From contig JANQJW010000131.1 of the NCBI GenBank assembly GCA_028281445.1, forward strand, positions 1 to 64,000: a stretch of 64,000 bases of DNA, in the 5' to 3' direction. Within the stretch, counting starts at the first letter, position 1; every line of letters begins with the position of its first letter. Both the position numbers and the translations under genes were made by a program. The notes beneath the pieces are model-generated. The model had not been told where the DNA came from. It did no database searches and saw only the letters and a program-made list of their open reading frames with translations. This DNA is from Planctomycetota bacterium (GTDB taxonomy: Bacteria > Planctomycetota > PLA2 > JAEUHO01). This document shows positions 18,497 to 27,030 of this stretch, one piece after another.

Positions 18497-19930
18497 ATGC
18501 TACGCGCTGTCGCATTCGGCTGGGTGGTCTTGAGCATGACTGCCGTGTTCTTCCTGTGGCTGGGCCTGCAGATGGCATCGGGCCTGCTGTACGCCGAGGA
18601 GGGCAGCAAGATCCCGGAGGTCGCGCCGAGCGCGGAGGTCGCCGGTAAGCAGTGCGAGTGGAAGTCCAAGGACGGCCTCGGCTACCGCTACCGGATTCCC
18701 GCCAACTACGACCCTGAGAAGGGCGCCAACCTCACGTTCATCCTCCACGGCTCGAACCTGAACCGCTGGTGGGGCTTCTCGAATCACTCCTGGAAGACGT
18801 TCCGCCCCGACGACATCGTCGTGAGCCCGGACGGCACGACGCCCGCGGAGAACGACCGCTACAACTTCCTCGGCAACGGCAAGGACGCAAAACGCCTCCG
18901 TGCCCTGCAGAAGGAGATCTGCGAAACGTTCAAGGTGAACGCCGTGTACCTCTACGGCCACAGTCAGGGCAGCTTCTTTGCGTTCTACTACGCCGGCCTC
19001 TATCCGAAGGACGTGAACGGCATCGTCGGGCACGCAAGCGGGACGTGGAAAGGCACGGCAGTCGGCAAGAAGGGTCATGCGCAGGCCGTGGTGTTCATGC
19101 ACGGAACGCAGGATCCGGTCGTGCCGTACGACCAGAGCGTATGGGGCTACCGCGGCTACGTGCACGCCAAGTACCCGATGATCCGCCTGCGCAGCCTTGA
19201 GAACTGGAATCACTGGCCGGCCGAGCACAACGGACCGGTCCCGCACACGTCACAGCAACTTGCGTGGTGCGAAGGCATGACGACGAAGGACCCCGAGCGC
19301 CTCGCGGCCTGCTTCGCCGTGCTTGCTGACAACACGAAGAACCGCGAGCGCCACGACTACGCCGCGCTCTATACGCTCAGCGTTCGTATCGCCTCCACGC
19401 CATCGAGTGAGAACATCGCGCCGGCTGAGCTGATCCCGCGTGCGGGCAAGATGAAGGATGCTGTGCAGGCGCTTGCCCATGCGCACATCGAGAAGATCCA
19501 GGTCCCGGAGAAGGGCAAGCTGGTCGACGGCGGTGTCTGGATCGGCCACCTGCCGGTCTTCCTGCGCAGCTTCCAGGGTGTGCCCGCGTGCGAGGGATTG
19601 CGCACGAAGTTGTCCAAGCTGCTCGCCAAGCAGGAGAAGGACGCACTCAAGCACATGCGCAAGTACTGGCAGGCGCGGGGCAAGAAGAACGCGGCCGCGT
19701 TCAAGGCGGGCGTGGCCGCGCTCGAGAAGGGCTACCTCACCTACTTCTGCTGGGACTCGGGCTTCCGCAAGAACCTGGGGGAGTGGCGCAAGACCGAGAA
19801 GTCGAGCGGCCTCAAGCCGGCGGACGTCAAGAAGTACGACGCGCTGATCGGTCCTTTCGAACAGGCCATCAAGGACGGCTACGCGGCCTTCGACGCGATC
19901 AACAAGGAGCACGCCAACCTGGCGCCTTGA
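18497..19930 (+). CDS. Secreted or membrane-anchored alpha/beta hydrolase
   Basis: A 477-aa protein with an N-terminal hydrophobic segment (residues 5-32). Residues 60-260 form an alpha/beta hydrolase domain of PHB-depolymerase/esterase type: LTFILHGSNLN (oxyanion region), YLYGHSQGSFFAFYYAG (nucleophile Ser) and VVFMHGTQDPVVPYDQS (acid Asp), with a late NHWPAEHNG His. The C-terminal 220 residues are helical with no family I recognise. GGAGGGTG lies 5 bases before the ATG. It heads a coupled three-gene operon with a small membrane protein and a clan CD-like secreted protein. Confidence 0.78.
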   Translation: MLRAVAFGWVVLSMTAVFFLWLGLQMASGLLYAEEGSKIPEVAPSAEVAGKQCEWKSKDGLGYRYRIPANYDPEKGANLTFILHGSNLNRWWGFSNHSWKTFRPDDIVVSPDGTTPAENDRYNFLGNGKDAKRLRALQKEICETFKVNAVYLYGHSQGSFFAFYYAGLYPKDVNGIVGHASGTWKGTAVGKKGHAQAVVFMHGTQDPVVPYDQSVWGYRGYVHAKYPMIRLRSLENWNHWPAEHNGPVPHTSQQLAWCEGMTTKDPERLAACFAVLADNTKNRERHDYAALYTLSVRIASTPSSENIAPAELIPRAGKMKDAVQALAHAHIEKIQVPEKGKLVDGGVWIGHLPVFLRSFQGVPACEGLRTKLSKLLAKQEKDALKHMRKYWQARGKKNAAAFKAGVAALEKGYLTYFCWDSGFRKNLGEWRKTEKSSGLKPADVKKYDALIGPFEQAIKDGYAAFDAINKEHANLAP

Positions 19931-20295
19931 TGGACACGGCCTTCCTCTGGTACCGGCGGCTGCTGAGCCTCTGCTACGCCTTCGGCGCCTCGGTACACGC
20001 CGGAAACCTGCTTGGATTCGGCAAGTACAAGCTCGCGGACATGCCCCGCCTGCTGCTGATCGCAGACATCGCCTATCTCGTCCTCGATGTGGTCGTCGTC
20101 ATTGGCCTCTGGAAGGGAACGACCTGGGGGATGATCTGTCTCTTCGCAGCCGCTGGCTCACAGGTCCTGATCTACACCGTCTGGCCGGAGGCGTTCACCG
20201 AGACGGACGAGGAGCGCGCGCAGATCCGCGGCATGGTCTGGTTTCATGTCGTCACCGTGACGATCTTCGTAGTCTTGTGGATGCTCAACCGATGA
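19930..20295 (+). CDS. Small four-helix membrane protein
   Basis: A 121-aa protein with about four transmembrane segments (around residues 8-28, 38-60, 68-90 and 98-118). Its ATG overlaps the TGA of the hydrolase gene by one base, and its own TGA overlaps the next ATG (ATGA). I do not recognise a family. Tight coupling suggests that it works with the hydrolase and the clan CD-like protein on either side. Confidence 0.75.
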   Translation: MDTAFLWYRRLLSLCYAFGASVHAGNLLGFGKYKLADMPRLLLIADIAYLVLDVVVVIGLWKGTTWGMICLFAAAGSQVLIYTVWPEAFTETDEERAQIRGMVWFHVVTVTIFVVLWMLNR

Positions 20296-21668
20296 GATGG
20301 ATCGTCGTCCTCCTTGCCGCGCTGCTCCTGGTGACCACGACTACGCATGCTGCGCCCACGAGACAAAAGCCCATTGCCTTGAAGAAGGGGCTGCCCAAGG
20401 CTGACGGGCTCGGCATGCTCGTGATCGTCACCAACTTCCCCGGCAACGACAAGCGTGGGAAGGCCATCAAGGCCTACGCCAAGGCGCGCGGCGCCAAGGT
20501 CGTCAAGTTCAAGAAGAGCGATGTCGCATCCGCGCGCACCGCGCTTCGACGAGCCGGCGCGGAGTTCGTCGCCTTCGCGGTGCTCCCGGAGACGGTCGAT
20601 ACGGAGTTCCACTACGCCGTGCTGGAACTCTGTCGCGACCTGGACGCGGATCCGATGCCGGACTTCCACTTCGGTTACCTGACCGCACGCGACGGCCCTG
20701 ACCTCACAAGGCTGCTTGCCGCGATCGAAGACCGTGCGGCGCGAAGCGCTGACGAGCCCCAGGCCAAGATCATTGCGCTGACGGGCGACGGCAAGCAACT
20801 CCTACCGCTTGACTACGTGCTGCACTTCGGCCACGGACAAGCCTGGCGTGTCGACAACGGGATGACAGGCGAGCAGGTGGGGAAGCTCTATCTTCCTCGC
20901 GCCCCCGTGGTGTGGTCGGGCGCGTGCTTCAACGGCGTGCTCTCGCGCAGCTGGCACAAGTCGGCACGACAGCTCATCTGGCTCACGCCGACAACCGTCG
21001 ATCCGAAGTACCTGATGACGCTGAACTGGATCCACGCCGGGATCAGCGGGTACCTCGCTGCGCTCGAGGGCGATCGCGGCGAGATGGCGGTCGCCGAGTG
21101 GGAGTACTTCCGATCCAAGGCGTGCGCATTGGGCGAGGCGATCGGATACCAGTACCGCCTCGCGTTCACGAGTGTGTACGCGGACTTCACGACGTTTCCG
21201 CGACACGTACCCGGCAGCAAGCAGCGCAAGAGCTTCTACGACGTGATGCTCCGCGGCATGGTCTCACGGATCCTGATCTCGGATCCGTCGTTGCGTCCGA
21301 TGGACAAGCCGCTCGACGAGCCGGTGCATGCCGTCGACGTGGGCTACGACGCCGAGGCCAAGCGAATCGAGATCGTGGCCGACGTCCTCCGCTTCTCCAA
21401 CGGCGCACACGTCAATTGCCTGCCAAAGAAGGCCGGGTACTTCGACCGGCGCTGCTATGTGCGCGTTGCGGTGCCGCCGGACGTGCCGGCGAAGTTCGAC
21501 GACGTGACGGTCGAGGCGCGCAACGGTTCCGAGGTCGTAGCCATCACACGCCACCACCTCCGGCATGAGGTCTGGGGCGGCAGGCGCTACCTCAACCTGC
21601 AGATCGAAGCCCCCGCGGGCCAGATCAAGAAGGGCACGCAGGTCCGCTGGCGGCTGCCCGTGCGCTGA
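20292..21668 (+). CDS. Secreted protein with candidate clan CD (caspase/gingipain-like) peptidase core
   Basis: A 458-aa protein with a Sec signal (residues 1-20, cleavage near HAA/PT). The start is the ATG overlapping the preceding stop. Residues 40-215 look like an alpha/beta caspase-hemoglobinase fold: GLGMLVIVTNFPG, then LDYVLHFGHGQ with His181-Gly after a hydrophobic strand, then APVVWSGACFNG with Ala-Cys212 after a second strand. This H-G then A-C pattern with a spacing of 31 residues is the clan CD signature. The C-terminal 100 residues are beta-rich (VDVGYDAEAKRIEIVADVLR), probably an Ig-like domain. It converges on the CHAT/subtilisin operon with 2 bases between the genes. Peptidase activity is inference. 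Confidence 0.7.
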   Translation: MRWIVVLLAALLLVTTTTHAAPTRQKPIALKKGLPKADGLGMLVIVTNFPGNDKRGKAIKAYAKARGAKVVKFKKSDVASARTALRRAGAEFVAFAVLPETVDTEFHYAVLELCRDLDADPMPDFHFGYLTARDGPDLTRLLAAIEDRAARSADEPQAKIIALTGDGKQLLPLDYVLHFGHGQAWRVDNGMTGEQVGKLYLPRAPVVWSGACFNGVLSRSWHKSARQLIWLTPTTVDPKYLMTLNWIHAGISGYLAALEGDRGEMAVAEWEYFRSKACALGEAIGYQYRLAFTSVYADFTTFPRHVPGSKQRKSFYDVMLRGMVSRILISDPSLRPMDKPLDEPVHAVDVGYDAEAKRIEIVADVLRFSNGAHVNCLPKKAGYFDRRCYVRVAVPPDVPAKFDDVTVEARNGSEVVAITRHHLRHEVWGGRRYLNLQIEAPAGQIKKGTQVRWRLPVR

Positions 21669-21670
21669 CC

Positions 21671-22951
21671 CTACGGCTCCTGGGACGTCGCGGCATCGGC
21701 GTCGATGCGCCCTTCGCCGATCTTGCCTTCGTAGCCGGGGTTGAGGTCGTCCACGTCGACCGATGCATCCTCGATCATCTGCTGGAGCGCCGGCGGCGAC
21801 TCCCCCGGAAAGAGCTCCTGCACCAAGCAGTAGAGCCCGGTCACGACGGCGGCGCTGAACGACGTACCCGGCCACATCACGGCGGCGTCGGGCGCCGTCG
21901 GGTACGCGCCGATCAAGCGCGTGCCGGGCGCACAGAGATCGATGTCGTCGCCGAACGATGAGAACTGTGCCTTCTGGTCGTTCGCATCCACAGACGCGAC
22001 CGCGAACGCCTCGGAGATCGACGCCGGGAACGTGACGTCTTCCTGGCCGGTGTTGCCCGCCGAGGCGATCACGGGCACACCGTTCTGCTTGGCGTACTTG
22101 ATGGCCTCGCGCACGACGAAGACCGGATCTTCCATGCCCAACGAAAGGTTGATGACGTGCACACCGTCGTTGGTCGCCATGATGATCGCCTCGGCGACCT
22201 GGCTTGCGATACCGTTCGAATCGGAGTCGAGCACGCGATACGCGCGAATCGACGCGTCGGGCGCCATCGCGAGGATCAGGCTGCTCACGAACGTGCCGTG
22301 GCCCCAGCCTTCGTCCACGAGCCCGTCGCCGTCGTCGTCCTGGCCGTTCGCCTCGTCGGTCGGGTCGCCGTCGTTGCCGACGAAGTCCCATCCGCCGGGC
22401 TCGATGCGTCCCTGCAGCGCGAGGTGCGTCGGATCGACTCCGCTGTCGATTACGGCGACGCGCAACCCTGCGCCCGTGGCCTTCGCACGCGCTTCGTTCG
22501 CGCCGATGCGAACCAGCTCGGCCTGCGGCGCGATCATGAACACGTCGAAGTCGCCGCCGATGGGCAGCGTCGCGCCGCCGCCCTCGGGCGAGGACACCTG
22601 ACGATCCTTCGCGCTGTCGATCACGCGTGCGTCGCCGTTGAGCTCGTCGATGAACTCGTCGATGTTCGCGTCCGGGGGAAGCTCGACCAGGAACACGTTC
22701 GTGCCGTCGATCTGCTTGACGACCGAGCCCTCGAAGTCGGCGACGTCTTCGAGGATGTCGTCCATGTCGTCGGGGCTGTTCGGACGGACGAGTACGCGCT
22801 TGTTCGCAGCCTGGAGCGGCGTATCGCCGGCGTCGCTGTTGGTGGTCGCGTTGCCGTCGCCGCCGGACGGGGCCTCCGTCGCTGTACCGCACGCACAGAG
22901 CATGGCAGCCGCGAAGGCGACCCACACCCACTTCATGCCGACCCACTTCAT
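21671..22951 (-). CDS. Subtilisin-like serine peptidase (S8), predicted lipoprotein
   Basis: A 426-aa protein. The ATG at 22951 follows GGAGGA and gives MKWVGMKWVWVAFAAAMLCACG, a signal peptide with lipobox LCAC (Cys21). Residues 50-115 resemble an I9-type propeptide. The S8 triad is complete: Asp169 in VAVIDSGVD, His218 in GWGHGTFVSS and Ser364 in WPGTSFSAAV, with oxyanion Asn300 in ASAGNTG. An Asp-rich loop (DEANGQDDDGDG) before His218 looks like a calcium site. Its ATG overlaps the CHAT gene's TGA, so the two are translationally coupled. Probably an outer-membrane or periplasmic protease. Confidence 0.94.
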   Translation of the reverse strand: MKWVGMKWVWVAFAAAMLCACGTATEAPSGGDGNATTNSDAGDTPLQAANKRVLVRPNSPDDMDDILEDVADFEGSVVKQIDGTNVFLVELPPDANIDEFIDELNGDARVIDSAKDRQVSSPEGGGATLPIGGDFDVFMIAPQAELVRIGANEARAKATGAGLRVAVIDSGVDPTHLALQGRIEPGGWDFVGNDGDPTDEANGQDDDGDGLVDEGWGHGTFVSSLILAMAPDASIRAYRVLDSDSNGIASQVAEAIIMATNDGVHVINLSLGMEDPVFVVREAIKYAKQNGVPVIASAGNTGQEDVTFPASISEAFAVASVDANDQKAQFSSFGDDIDLCAPGTRLIGAYPTAPDAAVMWPGTSFSAAVVTGLYCLVQELFPGESPPALQQMIEDASVDVDDLNPGYEGKIGEGRIDADAATSQEP

Positions 22952-25677
22952 GGCTGTCCTCCGGACAGGTGGAACGGGAGGAGCCCCGCGGGTGTGCCTC
23001 GCCTCTCCCACACCTGTGCCAAGGCGCGCCCGAACGCATCGGGCACGTCATGCATATCACCCAAGGGATAGAAAGCGGACATCAGGTCCGCCGTCGTCTC
23101 GTCGTCCACGTCGGCCGAAGTCCAGATCACCCAGCGCGTTCCGCTGCGTAGGAGGGCATACGGAATCGCCCCCCAGGCCCTGCCGGCTGCGGTTTGCGGC
23201 GTGCCCGTCTGGCATGCGGCGAGGCTGACCACCTCCGTCGCAACGCGCTCCGGAACGTCAGCCGCCGTGAACCAGCCGTCGGCCAACCGGACACCGCCGA
23301 GGGCAGGCGCATCGGGGGCCGCCACGCCGTGCATCGCGAGATGGACGACCCGGCGCGAACAGAGTGCTTCGGTGACGCGGTCGCGGCGGGCAGCCGGACC
23401 ACGCAGCAGGCGCGCGCCCTTGCTGACGCGCAGGGCCTCGCGGGAAATGCCGGCCAGGCCCGTCTCGCCTGCAGCGATGACCGTCATGCCGGAACCGGAG
23501 AGAAGCCGACGACGGGGCAGCCGCACGGCGGGCACACGCGCCACGCTGTGCACGACCGCAAGCGGCCGCCCGTCGCCGGTGGGTAGCAGCTCCCAGGGAA
23601 GGTCGGGCAGGCGTGGATCGAGCACCAAACGCACGCCGGCACCGAAGTGCGAAAGCGCCAACCCTGGGAGCAGATGATCGGAAAGCCGCTGAAGCGTCGC
23701 GTCACACGCGGCGCGCGCATGCGTCGAGTCGCGCAGACGGACCCGCTGGGCATGGAACGAGAGCTCGCGCGCCCACTTGCGCACGCGATCAACCGGAGCA
23801 AGGACGCCTGCATCGCGCACGACACCGGCGCGACGAACCAACGCCCGAAGCGCACCGTCCTGGGTCCAGACGTGCACGAACGCCGAGCCGTTAGACAGTC
23901 GTTCCGCTTCGCGATCATGCGGCGTGACGCCTGTCCGACGGCGTTCGTCGGTGCGCCAAGCTTCGGCCACCTCGCGTTCGATGCGCCGAACGTCTCCGAG
24001 CAACCGTGCACGCTGTGCGGGATTGAGACCACGCGTGGGGCCGTTGCCGTCCGCCAGACGGTCGTACATGCGCTCGAGCCGCTGCCGGAGCCTGTTGACG
24101 TGACGCGACACATCCGCGCGCTGACGGCCACGGAGGAAGCGACCCAGCGCAAGCGCGTCCAACACTTCCTCGGCCTCGCGGCGATCGGGTGCGCGACCGC
24201 GCACGAGCAGTGCGTCGACCAGTGCGAGATAGGGATCGAGGCGTTCGAAGAGGAACATCGTCCGCAGCCAGGCGCCGGGCAGGCCGCCGCGGATGCGGTC
24301 CATGCGACGCGTCAGTGCGCGCAGCGTTCGGATGGCACCGGCCGTATCGCCTTGCGCGGTGTCGACGCGTGCAGCAGCCGTCTCTGCTGCGACTCGCAGC
24401 CACGGATGGGAGCGTGCGGCCGAAGGCATGCCCTCGAGCAGCGTGCGGGCGCGTGCGGCGGCGCGCTTGGCAAGCGCCGACTCGACAGCCAGGAGGCGCG
24501 CCTCCACGGCGATCTCCATCTGCCCGAGCCGCTCGGCCCGCCGGCGGAGAGCCAGGAGGGCACGGCCGTCGAGCGGCTTGCCGCTCCGCAGGCGCAGGTC
24601 GTGCAAGAGCACGTCGCAGCGAAGCTCGAACTCGGCGCGGCCAGCGGCTACGGCCTGGTCGCGCGCGCGCCGGACATGGCCGGCAGCCGCCTTGCCATCG
24701 AACGAGGCCGCAGCTGCTGCGGCCACCCAGCGCGCTTCCACGGCCTCCGCGCCGGCCCCTTCCCGCTCGAAGAGACGGGCGGCCTTCTCGGCCTCGGATG
24801 CGGCACTGCGGACATCGCCCGCGCGACGCAAGGCGTCGGACAAGTCCATCCGGCAAAGGGCTTCACGGCGGGCAAGCCGCCGCTTGCCGTGTCCGGCTGC
24901 CAGTGCCTCGAGCGCGGGGATCGCAGCGCCCAGGCGCCCGTCGCGAACGTCCAGGCACGCGAGGTTGTAGCGGACCTCGAGGGCACGGTCGTCGTGACCG
25001 GCTTCTTCGAAGTGCTCGAGCGCGCGGTCGAAGCGACGGCGCGCCTGCCTCAGGCGTCCGGCATACATCAACGCGACGCCAGCGTTCATGCGAACCGCAG
25101 CGGCATTGGCATGCTCGCCGAGTGCGTCCAATCCGCGAGCGGCGACGTCAGCATCTCTCGCGGACTCATCGAGGCGGCCTGCGAGGCGCAGTACGTTCGC
25201 TCGGTTCGCCTTGAGGCCGGCCCTCCACAGACGCCAGTGCGGCCCGCGAATGCGTGCGAGTCCGCGGTCTGCGCAGCGCAGGGCTTCGTCGATCTCGCCC
25301 GCGTGACCCAACGCGTCGACGGCAAGCACGATGGCCTGTGCGGCACGGTCGTGATCGCCTGCCTCGTGGAGGATCGGCTCGGCGTCGAGCAGAAGGCGCG
25401 ACGCCGCTTCGGGTGAGCCGGAGCGCTGCAACGCCGTACCGCGCATGACGCGCAAGCGCGCTGCCGCATGCCCGTCGTCATGTGCGCGCGCGGCTTCCTC
25501 GAGCGCGCGTGCTGCGCGCTCGCCGAGCTCGGGCTCCGTCCGGTAGGCCTCGTTGAAGCGCTGGATCCACTCCTGCCAGGGCAGACCACGCGCCACGATG
25601 TGCCGTGCCAGCGTGCGTTGGTCGGCGCCCTTCGCGCGCAGCAGACGGAGGATGGTCGGTGCAGCTCCCACGCTCAC
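22948..25677 (-). CDS. TPR-repeat CHAT-domain protease
   Basis: A 909-aa cytoplasmic protein. Residues about 50-500 are tandem TPR helices (for example LEVRYNLACLDVRDGRLGAA). Residues about 590-905 are a CHAT domain (Caspase HetF Associated with TPRs): LPDLPWELLPTGDGRPLAV, then VVHLAMHG with His783 and VVSLAACQTGT with Cys822, the catalytic dyad. By family, TPR-CHAT proteins are caspase-like cysteine proteases that are often activated through the TPR region. It starts with GTG, preceded by GAGGTGA, one base after the upstream gene's stop, and its stop overlaps the subtilisin start. Confidence 0.92.
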   Translation of the reverse strand: MSVGAAPTILRLLRAKGADQRTLARHIVARGLPWQEWIQRFNEAYRTEPELGERAARALEEAARAHDDGHAAARLRVMRGTALQRSGSPEAASRLLLDAEPILHEAGDHDRAAQAIVLAVDALGHAGEIDEALRCADRGLARIRGPHWRLWRAGLKANRANVLRLAGRLDESARDADVAARGLDALGEHANAAAVRMNAGVALMYAGRLRQARRRFDRALEHFEEAGHDDRALEVRYNLACLDVRDGRLGAAIPALEALAAGHGKRRLARREALCRMDLSDALRRAGDVRSAASEAEKAARLFEREGAGAEAVEARWVAAAAAASFDGKAAAGHVRRARDQAVAAGRAEFELRCDVLLHDLRLRSGKPLDGRALLALRRRAERLGQMEIAVEARLLAVESALAKRAAARARTLLEGMPSAARSHPWLRVAAETAAARVDTAQGDTAGAIRTLRALTRRMDRIRGGLPGAWLRTMFLFERLDPYLALVDALLVRGRAPDRREAEEVLDALALGRFLRGRQRADVSRHVNRLRQRLERMYDRLADGNGPTRGLNPAQRARLLGDVRRIEREVAEAWRTDERRRTGVTPHDREAERLSNGSAFVHVWTQDGALRALVRRAGVVRDAGVLAPVDRVRKWARELSFHAQRVRLRDSTHARAACDATLQRLSDHLLPGLALSHFGAGVRLVLDPRLPDLPWELLPTGDGRPLAVVHSVARVPAVRLPRRRLLSGSGMTVIAAGETGLAGISREALRVSKGARLLRGPAARRDRVTEALCSRRVVHLAMHGVAAPDAPALGGVRLADGWFTAADVPERVATEVVSLAACQTGTPQTAAGRAWGAIPYALLRSGTRWVIWTSADVDDETTADLMSAFYPLGDMHDVPDAFGRALAQVWERRGTPAGLLPFHLSGGQP

Positions 25678-25678
25678 A

Positions 25679-26248
25679 TCACCTCAGAGGAACAGCCGGC
25701 GTACGCAACAGCTCGCCGTCGGCGTCACGCACGACGACGACCACTTGTTCAGGACCGTGCGAGCTGAAACCCTGCGGAACCGTCAACGATCCGGTTCCGT
25801 GTTCGTCGAGCGTCAGCAGCTCGGCCTCGCCGCCGTCCAACTCGACCTCGGCTTGCAGCTCGTCACCGCCGCCCTGGACCGCGATGGCGAGGACCGTACC
25901 GTCCCCGTCGTCTTCCCGGCTGAGCTGGAGGTCGAGCGACCCGACGCCGCTCTCGTAGACCATCAGCCGCTCGGTCCCGAGGCTGCGCGCGGCGGGCGCG
26001 AGCTGGGACCAGGAGTCGAAGACCAGCCGGGCCACGGTCTCCCAGATCCCATCCGGCATCCGCTCGAACAGGGCGTGCGCCCGACGACGGGCGCGGTCGG
26101 GGCAACGGGCCTCTTCCGTCTCGAGGCTGCGCGCCTCGATCAGCATGTGGGCAAGGGACATGTCGAACTCGCTCGTGTCCTCAACGGGAGCGTCCCCGCG
26201 CGCTGCGAGCACAGCCTGATGCAGACGATTGGCTGACGTACCCCTCAC
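25679..26248 (-). CDS. Uncharacterised 189-aa protein between sigma factor and CHAT protease
   Basis: No family recognised. Residues 1-95 are helical and polar with no transmembrane segment. Residues 100-189 are beta-rich (GVGSLDLQLSREDDG, VLAIAVQGGGDELQAEVEL, EQVVVVVRDADGELLRTPAVPL), an Ig-like fold by appearance. Its ATG overlaps the sigma factor stop (ATGA), and its own stop is one base before the CHAT start. The position suggests a regulator or a substrate of the CHAT protease, or an adaptor between it and the sigma factor; all of these are inference. Confidence 0.7.
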   Translation of the reverse strand: MRGTSANRLHQAVLAARGDAPVEDTSEFDMSLAHMLIEARSLETEEARCPDRARRRAHALFERMPDGIWETVARLVFDSWSQLAPAARSLGTERLMVYESGVGSLDLQLSREDDGDGTVLAIAVQGGGDELQAEVELDGGEAELLTLDEHGTGSLTVPQGFSSHGPEQVVVVVRDADGELLRTPAVPLR

Positions 26249-26865
26249 GGCATGCCTTTCTCGGACCCATCCGGGTCCACCCCCCTAGAGGCAGCCGGCC
26301 CGGTCGCTGATACGTCGCCGAGCCCGTTTTCCTCGAGTGCGCGCAACAGCTTCTCCAGGCAGCGCTTACGCGTCGGGCCGATGGAGCCGACGGGCATGCC
26401 CAGCTCCTCGCCGATCTGCTTGTAGTCGCCTTCTCCGCGCAGGAACAGGGCGTCGAGCAGGTGCCGGCAGCGCCCGTCGAGCGCGAGCATCGCCTGGCGG
26501 ACGATGTGCCGCTGCTCGTCTGAGACCACGCTCGCCTCGGGGCCGGGTGCCGGATCGCTCTCGGGCCGGCTGCTGTCCTCTTCGCGCGCTCGCGCCGCCT
26601 TGTCGCGCCGTCGCGCGCGCCAGGCCTCACGCCGTGCGGCCTTCACGATCCACCCCATCAGGCGGTCGTGGCGGCGCAGGCGACGGAGGTTCTTGAGCAG
26701 CGTCAGGAAGACGTCCTGTACGAGGTCCTCTGCCCGGCCGCCGTCGAGGCCGCTGCGGCGCGCGATGCCGTAGACGAGATCGGCGTAGCGATCGACGAGG
26801 GCCTCCCACGCACCGGACTCACGGTCGAGACAGCGCGCAACGAGGTCGGCGTCCGAGAGCTGCAT
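26245..26865 (-). CDS. ECF-type RNA polymerase sigma factor
   Basis: A 206-aa sigma-70 family protein. The start at 26865 (MQLSDADLVARCLDRESGAW) was chosen because it begins exactly at region 2. Region 2 shows RAEDLVQDVFLTLLKNL and GWIVKAARREAWRARRR; region 4 shows YKQIGEELGMPVGSIGPTRKRCLEKLLRAL. It heads the coupled operon with a 189-aa protein, a CHAT protease and an S8 lipoprotein. No typical anti-sigma factor follows. It is divergent from the acidic lipoprotein gene at 27031, with repeats in the shared intergenic region. Confidence 0.9.
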   Translation of the reverse strand: MQLSDADLVARCLDRESGAWEALVDRYADLVYGIARRSGLDGGRAEDLVQDVFLTLLKNLRRLRRHDRLMGWIVKAARREAWRARRRDKAARAREEDSSRPESDPAPGPEASVVSDEQRHIVRQAMLALDGRCRHLLDALFLRGEGDYKQIGEELGMPVGSIGPTRKRCLEKLLRALEENGLGDVSATGPAASRGVDPDGSEKGMP

Positions 26866-26898
26866 TGCCGCCAGCCTACCGAAACCACGTCCTGATCC

Positions 26899-26944
26899 CC
26901 CAGCACCCAGCACTCGTTCCCGTTCCCGTTCCCAGCACCCAGCA
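26899..26944. repeat. Short tandem and direct repeats in divergent promoter region
   Basis: A 14-base unit CCCAGCACCCAGCA occurs at 26899-26912 and again at 26931-26944. Between them lie three tandem GTTCCC hexamers (26916-26933). The block sits between the ECF sigma factor start and the acidic lipoprotein gene, where promoters of both must lie. It could be an operator array or a simple-sequence slippage site. Confidence 0.6.
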
Positions 26945-27030
26945 TTCCCCACAAAACGAACCGCTCTGTATCAGCGCGACGTGCAGCGCCTCTAGGGGGG
27001 TGGCCGATCCCGGCCGTTTGGAGAATCCCA

